From 2-12-FULL-65-11 sp049679965 (GTDB taxonomy: Bacteria; Acidobacteriota; Vicinamibacteria; Vicinamibacterales; CAVVIG01), in contig JBAUGX010000206.1 of assembly GCA_049679965.1 (NCBI GenBank), positions 1 through 21,893 of the forward strand: a stretch of DNA of 21,893 nucleotides. The letters are read 5' to 3'. Below the pieces are notes generated by a model, which worked only from the letters and a program-made list of their open reading frames with translations, was not told where the DNA came from and made no database searches. Of the stretch, positions 1-8,255 are shown piece by piece. The translations under genes were made by a program, and so were the position numbers. Numbering within the stretch: the stretch's first letter is position 1; each line of letters starts with the position of its first letter.

Positions 1-1679
1 GACGGGTGGGGGTCCATCCTCGCATAGACACCTTGGAGCAAAGGGCTAATCTCACGAAGGCGCTCCTCGACGACTGCTGACGCGGCCTCTCTCAGCGCTC
101 CGATGACGGCCTGAGCTTGCTCACCTGTCTCGCTCCGCGCTGAGATGACTTTCTCGCGGACCGCATTGTCCCGACGGAGCGTGTCTGCTTCTCGACGAAG
201 CTCGTCGAGCGTCGCAACGGCGGAAGATTGGGCCAAGCCAAGGGCAAGTAGTTCACCCACACGTTGCAGCTCGGCCGCTCGTACCATGAGCGCGTCGGCT
301 TCGTCGATAGCCTTCACTAGTGCCGCGTTCCGGCCGGCCTGGCCATCCGCAACGACGCCGAGGTCGCTCAATCGCCTCGCCAGAGACTCCTCTGACCTCG
401 ATCGTTCAGCAACCGCTTGCTCAGCGGAACTCAGTGAGAGATCAGCCGCTGCGGCCTCCTTTTCCTTCGCGGCCAAAGCGGCGAGCAGGTCCGCGAAATT
501 GTCTGGTCCAGGCGCCGCTTGCGAACCTCCGCTCTGGACAAGCGCCAATAAACGTGTTCGTGTCGCGTCCTGATCGTACGTCTGGTCACAGACAGGACAT
601 CGATCTTCAAGCAGCTTCAGCGCCAAGGCCGCAAGTGCTCTTACTTGCTCTCCTTTCTCCTTCAACGCGGCCTGCTCGCGCCTCAACTCGGCCAGGCGCG
701 CTTGTTCCTCGCTCACCACTCGCTTCTGATCCGCTGCATCCTTCCGCAGCGCGGTGGCCTTGTCTCGCAAGGACTGCACTTCTGGTACTGGTCGGGTGCC
801 TAGCGCGGCGACCTCGCTCTGTGCCGCGCTAAGAGTCTGCTGCCGCCGTTCCGTGGAACGTCGCAGAGCTTCGAGCTCTTTGATTGCGCCATCGATTGCT
901 CCAGATGCCTCGCGGGACGTCGCCTCCACTGCGACAGTCTTAAGACCGAGGGCGGATAGGTTCTGCCACCACTGCCCCCACGATTCGGCTGTTACCGTGG
1001 GCAGCGTCTGCGACGCACGGGCCGTCAGCTCCGCGAGACGCGCCTCGATCACCCCTAACCGCTCCCGATGCGGACGAAGTTCGTCCTCGCGCTGATGAGT
1101 GGCGGTGGACCAGGCCTTCTTCGCTCGCTCTAGGCCGCCTTGAAGCTCCGTGACGCGTCCGGCACCGACCAACTCGCTGACCGCGGCGAAGCGTTCGTGA
1201 TCTGTGGCCGCCTCGACGAACTGGCGGACCAGATCCTGCTGAAGGTACGCGCTGCGAGTGAGCACCGAGGCCAACGCCTCGCGCGGGTCCGATGCGGACG
1301 CCGCATCAGGCCAGACAAGATCGATCAAGCGACCCTCTGCCGCCGGACCCTGGTATGCGCTCTCTGGCGTCGTGAGGGCCAATCGCGCCTCAGTTCCGTC
1401 AAAGCTTCGCGTAACCGTAAACTCACCGCCGGTCTGTGGATCCTTGAAGCGCAGCTCAACCCTGGCTTGACCCGTCTCGGAGTACATCGACACGAGGCGC
1501 GCGTCGTCGTTCTGGAGTCTTGGGATTCGCCCGCTGAGAGCCCACAGAACTCCATCGAACAGTGAAGTCTTTCCGTTGCCGTTCACTCCGACCACAACGA
1601 CTGCGTCGGCGTCGAGATCAAAAGCCTGCCGTCGTGGAAACCCACGGAAGCCGCTAAGTTCGATTGACAGCAATCTCAT
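1..1679 (-). CDS. Rad50/SMC-like ABC ATPase, partial (C-terminal lobe outside window)
   Basis: The reading frame is open from the ATG at 1679 to the left edge, giving 559 residues and no stop. The start MRLLSIELSGFRGF leads into a P-loop GVNGNGKTS at residues 31-39, as in RecF/Rad50/SMC ATPases. A glutamine-containing loop (YLQQDLVRQF) follows near residue 145. Long Glu/Arg/Ala-rich helical stretches on each side are probable coiled coil, and CPVC at residues 361-364 is a Rad50-type zinc-hook half-site. The last residues (about 540-559, ending ARMDPHP) match the entry to the C-terminal ATPase lobe, so the signature motif and Walker B must lie beyond the edge. The ATG overlaps the preceding stop (ATGA). 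Such proteins bind or sense DNA ends or structures. Behind a SIR2 protein and a small protein, the best fit is the ATPase of a Lamassu/ABC-three-component defence module, which is inference from gene order. Confidence 0.85.
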   Translation of the reverse strand, partial: MRLLSIELSGFRGFPRRQAFDLDADAVVVVGVNGNGKTSLFDGVLWALSGRIPRLQNDDARLVSMYSETGQARVELRFKDPQTGGEFTVTRSFDGTEARLALTTPESAYQGPAAEGRLIDLVWPDAASASDPREALASVLTRSAYLQQDLVRQFVEAATDHERFAAVSELVGAGRVTELQGGLERAKKAWSTATHQREDELRPHRERLGVIEARLAELTARASQTLPTVTAESWGQWWQNLSALGLKTVAVEATSREASGAIDGAIKELEALRRSTERRQQTLSAAQSEVAALGTRPVPEVQSLRDKATALRKDAADQKRVVSEEQARLAELRREQAALKEKGEQVRALAALALKLLEDRCPVCDQTYDQDATRTRLLALVQSGGSQAAPGPDNFADLLAALAAKEKEAAAADLSLSSAEQAVAERSRSEESLARRLSDLGVVADGQAGRNAALVKAIDEADALMVRAAELQRVGELLALGLAQSSAVATLDELRREADTLRRDNAVREKVISARSETGEQAQAVIGALREAASAVVEERLREISPLLQGVYARMDPHP

Positions 1680-2272
1680 TGGCCACCACGGTGCTGGTGG
1701 AGTCGCTCTAGTAATGGCGACTGTTCGCGAAACGCATCCACGATCAATTGCGTCGTTTCCTTCGGGATGCCTTGGTCGGCCAGAAGCTTTGGTAGGAGGT
1801 CCAGTGCGGACCCTTGGCTCAGGCTGGCTCGCTCCTGCCCCAAGGGCAGCAGCGGGCGGAGGACTCGCTCCACGTCTGTCGAACTCTGCAGATCATCGCC
1901 TGTAGCGACGAGTTTGCGTAATCGCGTCGTGTTGTATCGGAGAGTTTCGACTGCTGCGTCTTCAGACGGGGCGACCCCAGGCGTGAGCAGCACCAAGTAG
2001 CCGTCCCACGACTTCCCTTCCTCGCGGCCCACCTGACTGGAGATCACGTCAACAAGTGATCCCTGCAAATCCGGCCAGGCTCGGAGGAGTTCGCCACAGG
2101 TGTCGAAGATAACGACGCCGACAACGTTGTACTCATCCTCAAAGAGCCGAGACGTTGGTGTGTCCCACGCCTCAAACCTGCGAGCCACCCGCTGGTAGCC
2201 GCCGTTTATCAGCGCTTGGGACGCCGCGGCAATCAGGTCGGTTGAAGTGAATCCCATAGGCATATTGCTCAT
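1676..2272 (-). CDS. Small unrecognised protein between SIR2 and Rad50-like genes (possible LmuC/ABC-3C middle component)
   Basis: This gene encodes 198 residues. I chose the ATG at 2272 (MSNMPMGFTSTDL) because it overlaps the stop of the SIR2 gene as ATGA. A longer in-frame start at 2413 would overlap that gene by about 145 bases. I recognise no catalytic motif, signal peptide or membrane segment. The N-terminal half is mixed alpha/beta with a hydrophobic run (YNVVGVVIFDTCGELL, about residues 48-63). The C-terminal half is helical and charged. Its stop overlaps the ATPase start by four bases, so the three proteins are probably made in fixed ratio. Lamassu and ABC-three-component systems carry a small accessory or 'middle' subunit of this size in this setting. 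The assignment rests on size and position, not on a recognised domain. Confidence 0.75.
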   Translation of the reverse strand: MSNMPMGFTSTDLIAAASQALINGGYQRVARRFEAWDTPTSRLFEDEYNVVGVVIFDTCGELLRAWPDLQGSLVDVISSQVGREEGKSWDGYLVLLTPGVAPSEDAAVETLRYNTTRLRKLVATGDDLQSSTDVERVLRPLLPLGQERASLSQGSALDLLPKLLADQGIPKETTQLIVDAFREQSPLLERLHQHRGGQ

Positions 2273-3660
2273 GGCACAACCTGCGCAATCCGGCCGGGGT
2301 CGGCCCGGAAGTCGTTGATGTGGAGGAGCGGAAGCGCCGTCGGGCCACCCACCACGTCGTCGGATGAGTCCCCGCGGACGACGTCTGCAGGTGGCGTGAC
2401 CGGACTGGTCCAAGTGTCGGACGTACCGCCAACGATGACTCCGCGCGGCGGTGCTAGACGACTGCGGTATTGTGCGCGGCGATCTTCTATGGCGGCCTCT
2501 ATCGCCGCCCTGCCGCGGTGACCACGACCAGAAGCGAGGAGAAAAGCGACGACAACTCGACCGTCGCGTTGAAATTCCACGACACCGTCCTCACAAATGA
2601 CTGCTACCGCGCCAGACACTCTGGACATCATGCTCACGGCCAATAAAAGGTCGGCCAATAGCCCCCTGCCGTTGGGGTCAACGGGACAGTACGGCTTTTC
2701 GTACAGAAGCCATTGCGCCCGTAGTCTCCCAAGCTTCACAAGGCCGAAGGCGCGCAAACGAAGCAGTAGATCGGCGACGTCTTCGGCCGGCAGCCCGTCC
2801 TCCTGGACCTTCCGGCCGATTGCTTGCTCAAGGCCAACGACTTGCTCTGCTGACAAGCGTTCTGACAACTCGCCCATGAACTCGCCCCATCCACACTGGA
2901 TGTAAGCGCCAGGATCAATCGCCAACGCCTGAAATGACTTCGAATCAGCCCGGTCGGCGGGATCAATTTGATAGATCTTCGTCGCCGCAGGCAACGCGGT
3001 CCGAACCAGCTTCGCGCTCTCGATCAGCACCGCCACCGGATTGCCAATCCCCGCAAACAGCACAATGGGCGCTGCGAGCGCCTTGGTTGCGATAATCGGT
3101 TGCCAGTGCCCTTTCCAATCATCCTGTAAGGACGCGGTACGGAGCACCCAGAATTCCGGATCTGCCGCATTGACGTTTCGGTGGAGGTAGTAGATGTTGA
3201 TATTCTTCTGCGTCGGCAGATCCTCTGGGCGCTCAATCACTCCGACCACCTGCCCGGCGCCAAGTTCACTGAGTGCGTTCGACAACGCGAGGTCAAAGTT
3301 AAGGGTGACCACCGAGGACACGGCACCCTCGCAAAGCATTGCCGCCGCGATGCGGTACCCGTCGTTGGGGGGTGCCAGCTTCAGGTCATACTGCTCGCAA
3401 AGCAATTCGACTACGAGACGCTGCGACTTCTTTCTCGCGAACACCGCATCAGCAACCAGCGACAGGTCCGTCGGATCGGCACAGTCACCATTCTGGAGCA
3501 CGCCATCAGCAACGAGCCGTCGGTGCACTTCAACTGAACACTCCCGAGCCACCGGAACGCTCGTTGGTGCTTCAACCGAACACCCCGCACCGACGACGAT
3601 TGCGATCTTCCCACCGCCGTGGGCGGAGACAGCTCGCAACAACTCGTCGGGCAAAGGCAT
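2269..3660 (-). CDS. SIR2-fold protein, probable defence effector
   Basis: This gene encodes 463 residues. The N-terminal half has SIR2 Rossmann signatures: IVVGAGCS at residues 21-28 (NAD pyrophosphate loop), TLNFD at 119-123 (the TxNxD-type motif with the catalytic Asn in defence SIR2 domains) and a downstream YLHRN with candidate catalytic His160. A GIGNP segment near residue 205 fits the later nucleotide-binding strand. The C-terminal part (about 270-463) is unrecognised and may bind its partners. SIR2 domains in phage defence usually hydrolyse NAD+ to kill or stall infected cells, which is the most likely role here but unproven. Its start (3660) shares one base with the brxL stop (TGATG), so it is coupled to BREX. 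The motif after His is RN rather than the commoner G, so activity should not be assumed. By eye this region looks less GC-rich than the BREX genes. Confidence 0.8.
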   Translation of the reverse strand: MPLPDELLRAVSAHGGGKIAIVVGAGCSVEAPTSVPVARECSVEVHRRLVADGVLQNGDCADPTDLSLVADAVFARKKSQRLVVELLCEQYDLKLAPPNDGYRIAAAMLCEGAVSSVVTLNFDLALSNALSELGAGQVVGVIERPEDLPTQKNINIYYLHRNVNAADPEFWVLRTASLQDDWKGHWQPIIATKALAAPIVLFAGIGNPVAVLIESAKLVRTALPAATKIYQIDPADRADSKSFQALAIDPGAYIQCGWGEFMGELSERLSAEQVVGLEQAIGRKVQEDGLPAEDVADLLLRLRAFGLVKLGRLRAQWLLYEKPYCPVDPNGRGLLADLLLAVSMMSRVSGAVAVICEDGVVEFQRDGRVVVAFLLASGRGHRGRAAIEAAIEDRRAQYRSRLAPPRGVIVGGTSDTWTSPVTPPADVVRGDSSDDVVGGPTALPLLHINDFRADPGRIAQVVP

Positions 3661-5702
3661 CAGCTGAGCCCCAATACCTTCATAGCGGCTGTCTTCGGGT
3701 CGCCGTAGAACATCGGATCGACGTGCTCCATGATGTCGGCGCTCACGTCGAGGAAGCTCCGCTTGTTCTCGATGGGGATGAGCGCGCGCTTGGCGCCGTT
3801 GTCCTTGGCGATCTGGAGCGGCTCGGTGAGCGAGCGCAGCGGCTTGATATTGCCCTGGACGCTCATGTCACCGAGTACGAGAAGCGCCGGACTGACTGGA
3901 GCCCGGCGCATCGCCGAGTAGCACGCGATGAAGAAAGCGACGCCGACTTCCGCCTCGACCTGGTTGCCAAGAAGGTCGATGACCTCGACGTGAATGTCTG
4001 AGGTGTCGAGGTCGCGCGCGATGCCGAGCTCGGACTTCTTCGCCTGCACATACGAAAATGCACGCTGGACCGACTCTTTCATTGCGCCGGAGAGGCCGCC
4101 CGCCATCTTGAGCTTCCCGGTACCGCTTGAGAGCGACACCTCGAGACGGTAGAGACCTACTGTTCCGTCTGACGTAACGCCAGCCGTGTACACCGTGCCA
4201 GGCGAAAGCGGGTCGGTGGAAATGAGATCGCGGCCTCCCTGCTCGGGGACGCCGACGAACTTCTCTTCGCCGGTCTCCTGCAGCGTGTAGCTGAAGGACG
4301 TTTGGTAGTACTCGAACGAGCCCATTTTCTTGAGCTGCTCCTTGACGCGACGACGTCCCTCGAGGGCGAACTCGAGGATCTCCGCGAGCTCCTCCTGGGT
4401 GACCTCTCCGTGCGGGAAGAGGATCTTCATCAGACCGGACACGGTCTTCCGAACTGCCTTACGGTCACGCGCGTTGAGGTGAGCGCCCATTGAAAAGTGG
4501 CGGTCGATGATCTCGGTGAAGTTGTGCTTTCGCATCTCGCGCAGCGCCTCGGCGAGATAGTCGACGACGAACCCGTAGTGGTCAGTGAAGAGGTCGTTCC
4601 GCATCTTCGGGATCTCCCAACCGGGGAGGTAGAAGTGCAGACGATCGATGAATGCCATGTCATCGCGGATGATGTCCGGCATCGGCGCGAAGAGATGGCC
4701 GGTCTGAACCATCACGTCGATGGGCTGGTTGGTGTTGCCGAACATCGCGATGCTAGCGTCGCCAGAGACAGCTTCCTGGCCTCGCTGAAACGTACCGGAC
4801 TCACAGTACGTCTTCATCGTCGTGATGACTTCTTTGGGCATCTTCTGGAGGTCCGCAACCTCATCGAACCCAACGACGTCCCAGATCTGAACCATCCCCT
4901 TCTGTCGGCCCGACATGTGGCCGAACAGGTTCGCCACCGTCGTCCCGCCCGTGAGCAGCGCGGAGTACGGTGAGACCTCTTGGACCACGTAGCTCTTGCC
5001 GGTTCCGCGAGGGCCGAGTTCGACGAGGTTGTAATTGCGCTCCGCCAGCGGAATGAGTCGCACCAGGAAAAGCAGCTTGAGCCTCCGGGGCATATCGGCT
5101 GGCTCGTAGCCCATGCTCCGCACCATGAGATCGATCCACTCGTCGGTCGTGAGGTCACGCCGCACGCGGCGGTACTCCTCGAGATCGAACGTGGCAATCT
5201 GGATGGGCGTCAGCTTGTCGATCCAGAACGGGTTCTTTCCCCCGGACTCCTCATCTGTCTGAAACCGCAGGTCGAGTTGTGACCAGACGCCGCCCATCAG
5301 GAGCCGTTCGAAGTCGCGGACGTACTGCGTCGGGACGTGCAGGAACTTGTTTCCGAAGTTGACCGCCTCCGCCCAATAGTCGGAGTCGACCAGGCGCACC
5401 TTTACCTTGTCGATGAAGGTGTATTTCCCGTTCTCCTTCACCTTGCTCTGAGCTTTCGCCGACTCGTCAGGGCGGATGTAGTTGTTCGAGAGCGTGTCGT
5501 TGACGACCTGCAGCCCCATCTGGATCGCGACTTCGTCCGACGACGCACAATACTTCCCAAGCAGAAACTCGAGCACAAAAACCGGCACGTTCGCGCCGAC
5601 CTTGACCTTCCGGACCAGGTCCTTGCGGACAACCTTGCCGGCGAAGAGCCGGTTCACCTTGTCGTCGAGCGCATCGCGCGCGGGGACTGCTCCGTTGCTC
5701 AT
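3660..5702 (-). CDS. brxL: BREX protein BrxL, AAA+ with Lon-like C-terminal domain
   Basis: This 680-residue protein has the usual BrxL length and layout. Residues 1-200 hold the N-terminal DNA-interaction region. The AAA+ core carries Walker A GPRGTGKS at 230-237, Walker B around DVVGFDE (275-281) and a sensor-type stretch near FGNTNQP (321-327). A Lon-protease-like fold occupies about 500-680. BrxL proteins are ATP-dependent DNA-binding rings needed for phage restriction but not for host methylation in type 1 BREX. In this copy the position of the Lon serine reads EAEVG (residues 583-587) and the catalytic-lysine position reads SLTEPL (624-629), so neither dyad residue is visible and peptidase activity looks unlikely. 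The gene starts three bases after the pglZ stop. brxL is typical of BREX types 1 and 4, which matters for classification because brxE is also present. Confidence 0.95.
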   Translation of the reverse strand: MSNGAVPARDALDDKVNRLFAGKVVRKDLVRKVKVGANVPVFVLEFLLGKYCASSDEVAIQMGLQVVNDTLSNNYIRPDESAKAQSKVKENGKYTFIDKVKVRLVDSDYWAEAVNFGNKFLHVPTQYVRDFERLLMGGVWSQLDLRFQTDEESGGKNPFWIDKLTPIQIATFDLEEYRRVRRDLTTDEWIDLMVRSMGYEPADMPRRLKLLFLVRLIPLAERNYNLVELGPRGTGKSYVVQEVSPYSALLTGGTTVANLFGHMSGRQKGMVQIWDVVGFDEVADLQKMPKEVITTMKTYCESGTFQRGQEAVSGDASIAMFGNTNQPIDVMVQTGHLFAPMPDIIRDDMAFIDRLHFYLPGWEIPKMRNDLFTDHYGFVVDYLAEALREMRKHNFTEIIDRHFSMGAHLNARDRKAVRKTVSGLMKILFPHGEVTQEELAEILEFALEGRRRVKEQLKKMGSFEYYQTSFSYTLQETGEEKFVGVPEQGGRDLISTDPLSPGTVYTAGVTSDGTVGLYRLEVSLSSGTGKLKMAGGLSGAMKESVQRAFSYVQAKKSELGIARDLDTSDIHVEVIDLLGNQVEAEVGVAFFIACYSAMRRAPVSPALLVLGDMSVQGNIKPLRSLTEPLQIAKDNGAKRALIPIENKRSFLDVSADIMEHVDPMFYGDPKTAAMKVLGLS

Positions 5703-5705
5703 CGC

Positions 5706-8255
5706 TTAAACTCCAAGGCGAACCGGGATGTCTGTGGGCGAGCGATAGAGCTCAGCGTCGGTCGTCGGGTCCTGCACCACGACCCGGAGCGAGGCGGCGC
5801 TCTCGTCGCTTAAGAGGAAAGCGACGGTGATGGGCTTCCCGGGTTGAAGTTTGACGCAGCCGGTTGCGCGATCGAGTTCGGCGTCGATAGCCATGCCGAC
5901 GGCGCCGACCTGTTTTCCCGACGACATGAGCAGCGGCCGTACCATCATCGCGTTCGAGAAGAGTGAGAGGTTCTGGCCGCCCAGTTGCAGCGTCACGCTG
6001 AAGATGCGGTTGGTCACGGCGTCTGGAAGACCCGTCGCTGTCAGGGACGCAGCAGTCGTGCGAGCCGAGTCCCGAACCTTCATGCGAACCGTCAGCACGG
6101 GCACGACAAGCTCCTGAAGCGACGGTCCTCCGTGGTGGAAGGCCAGGTCACCGCCGGCCTTGAACACCCCGCAACCCCTCGGAAACACAAAATCGAGGTC
6201 TGACTCGTATCCGAGGGCCGACGCCGCGACGCGAATGCAGCCAGACGGCGTGGTGCCACCGCGACCAATCCAACAGCGTCGGTGGAGGTCGACCTCGTCT
6301 CCGCCTGGGGCATTGATGCGCATCGACTCGTCCCGATCAGTGGGGAAGAACAAGTGACCGTGATCCGCCGATACCACCGAGTGCTCGACGCCGGCTGCGG
6401 CCAGCTTGCGAATCGCTCGCGCCAGGTTGTCGATCACGTTGTCCATGACCTGCCGGGCCTGGAACGTGAACCCCGTCTCGCCAGCATGGTCGATTTCCTG
6501 CGAGCGAACGACCACGACCTGGGCGCCTTCGACTTTCTTCGCGAGCTTCGAGGGCTGAAGGCTCAGAAGCTCGTCCAGCGCAATGTCGACTAGTTTCGGT
6601 ACGCGCGCCGCCGCGAACTTTTTCCGAGCTGCGAGGTCAGGAAGAAACGAGTCCTCGATGCGTGCGCCAAGCCTGCCGCCCTGCTCGACAACGCTGAAAC
6701 TGGCTGACGCCCCTGGCTGTAGGGCGGCCATGCCAATCGGGGTGATGCTCGGCAGCGCGCCAATGGCGTGACGGACGCTGACTTCGGCGGTCTTCGGTAG
6801 GCGTTCGGAAAATTCCATACCCATCTCGAAGCGCATGGCGTCAACGAGGAAATACGCGACGGGCTTTGGCCGCTCGGCGACGACCTCGCTGTAGATGCGA
6901 GTCTGGTGCGTCGACATCGAGACCGCCCAGTTCGCCTTCACGAGGACCTTCGTGAAGCCGTCGGCCATAGATTGGCAAACGTCTTCGTAGAGGCGTCGAA
7001 CGACTCCGAGCGCACGCTCCTCCGGCTCGTCGTCGAGGTTCGCCACCCATGCTTCGAGACGCCGGTGGGTTTGGTCTATGCGGTACCATCCGTCCTTAGA
7101 CGTATACGCTTCGACCCAGGAATTCACATCGCCTCCGGCCTTGGCCACGGCGGCTTTCACGGAGTTCGCCACGGTTCCCAGCTCCGCCATCCGACGACAC
7201 GCCTCCCACTGGGCCTTCCGCCCGACATCTCGATCAAGCCAGAAGCTGTGCTCACGTTGATCCACCAGCCGGAGCGCATCGTCGAACTTCTTCACGGCAA
7301 CGAGCGATCCGCAGTGCGCGAGAAGGGCTCCTTCCTCGAAACGGAACGTGTCGATCGCTCCGAGGCACTCGGCCTGGACCTTCGCATTGCGAAGCCCAAG
7401 CTCGTCCTCCACTCGATCGGCCATCGCCGGATAGACCTCGGAGAAGCTCGTGCGAAGCCGACGGGCGAGCTCTCGCACCGCCGCTTCGTCGTCCTTCGTC
7501 TTCGGCGCCGGTACGGCGTCGAGGCTCGTCGGCGGAGCGCAGCTGAGATCGCTCCGGAACTCACCTGCGAGAACGTAGCGAACCGTGACGGATCGAAGCT
7601 TCGCCAGACCTGCGTCTTCCGGGAGCTCGAGGCCGAGCCTCGACCGCACCAGCTTCGTCAGCTCGCGGTTCGCCTCCTTGGCCTCAATGTCCGCGTCGCG
7701 CAAATCGCTTACGAGCCACGCGGCGAGGAGTCCGTCGTTCCCGGACGTATCGTGGAAAAGGGACTTCAGAATGGAGGGCGCCGCGGCCGACGACGTGTCC
7801 GACGACGCGCGAGCGAGGTCCTCGTACGTGACCTTATCTGGAGCGAGCATGTCGTCGATCACGCCGTCGGTGTAACGCTGACGCAGGACATTCCGTGCGA
7901 GACGTTTCAGCTGAGGTTCGTAGCACTCGCCAGCCTTCTCGAGCTCCATGAGCACGGAGCCGTGGCGGTCGCGCTCACATCCAGGTACGTAGATCACCAC
8001 GGACTCGGGAACGTCCCCGCTCACGTGAGGCTCCGCGACCGCCCGCAACTCGAACATCGATCCGTCGTACTCCACGAGCCGCGTCACGATGCCTCCGACC
8101 GTCACGGGAACCGCGCCGCTACCAGCCTTTGCGCCACCGCGCACCTCGCCGACGAAAGAATCGAACTCGCGGCGTGTGTCGTACCAGACGACCAGCTTCT
8201 TGGCTTTCAGCTTCTCGGCAAGCTGCTTGGCGACGTAGTCATGGAGCGGATGCAT
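5706..8255 (-). CDS. pglZ: BREX alkaline-phosphatase-superfamily protein PglZ
   Basis: This 849-residue protein is the core PglZ component that defines BREX. The C-terminal half carries the alkaline-phosphatase-like metal sites: FLVDAMRFEMG (Asp472), a Ser/Thr-rich segment LPSITPIGM (501-509) where the nucleophile is expected, VVSADHGHLFF (Asp631, His632) and a late FHHGGPSLQELVVPV segment. The first 450 residues are the long helical N-terminal region usual in PglZ proteins of this size. The ATG at 8255 shares one base with the stop of the preceding pglX part (TGATG). PglZ is required both for host methylation and for phage exclusion in characterised BREX systems, though its chemistry is not settled. 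I see no frameshift or missing motif. Confidence 0.95.
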   Translation of the reverse strand: MHPLHDYVAKQLAEKLKAKKLVVWYDTRREFDSFVGEVRGGAKAGSGAVPVTVGGIVTRLVEYDGSMFELRAVAEPHVSGDVPESVVIYVPGCERDRHGSVLMELEKAGECYEPQLKRLARNVLRQRYTDGVIDDMLAPDKVTYEDLARASSDTSSAAAPSILKSLFHDTSGNDGLLAAWLVSDLRDADIEAKEANRELTKLVRSRLGLELPEDAGLAKLRSVTVRYVLAGEFRSDLSCAPPTSLDAVPAPKTKDDEAAVRELARRLRTSFSEVYPAMADRVEDELGLRNAKVQAECLGAIDTFRFEEGALLAHCGSLVAVKKFDDALRLVDQREHSFWLDRDVGRKAQWEACRRMAELGTVANSVKAAVAKAGGDVNSWVEAYTSKDGWYRIDQTHRRLEAWVANLDDEPEERALGVVRRLYEDVCQSMADGFTKVLVKANWAVSMSTHQTRIYSEVVAERPKPVAYFLVDAMRFEMGMEFSERLPKTAEVSVRHAIGALPSITPIGMAALQPGASASFSVVEQGGRLGARIEDSFLPDLAARKKFAAARVPKLVDIALDELLSLQPSKLAKKVEGAQVVVVRSQEIDHAGETGFTFQARQVMDNVIDNLARAIRKLAAAGVEHSVVSADHGHLFFPTDRDESMRINAPGGDEVDLHRRCWIGRGGTTPSGCIRVAASALGYESDLDFVFPRGCGVFKAGGDLAFHHGGPSLQELVVPVLTVRMKVRDSARTTAASLTATGLPDAVTNRIFSVTLQLGGQNLSLFSNAMMVRPLLMSSGKQVGAVGMAIDAELDRATGCVKLQPGKPITVAFLLSDESAASLRVVVQDPTTDAELYRSPTDIPVRLGV

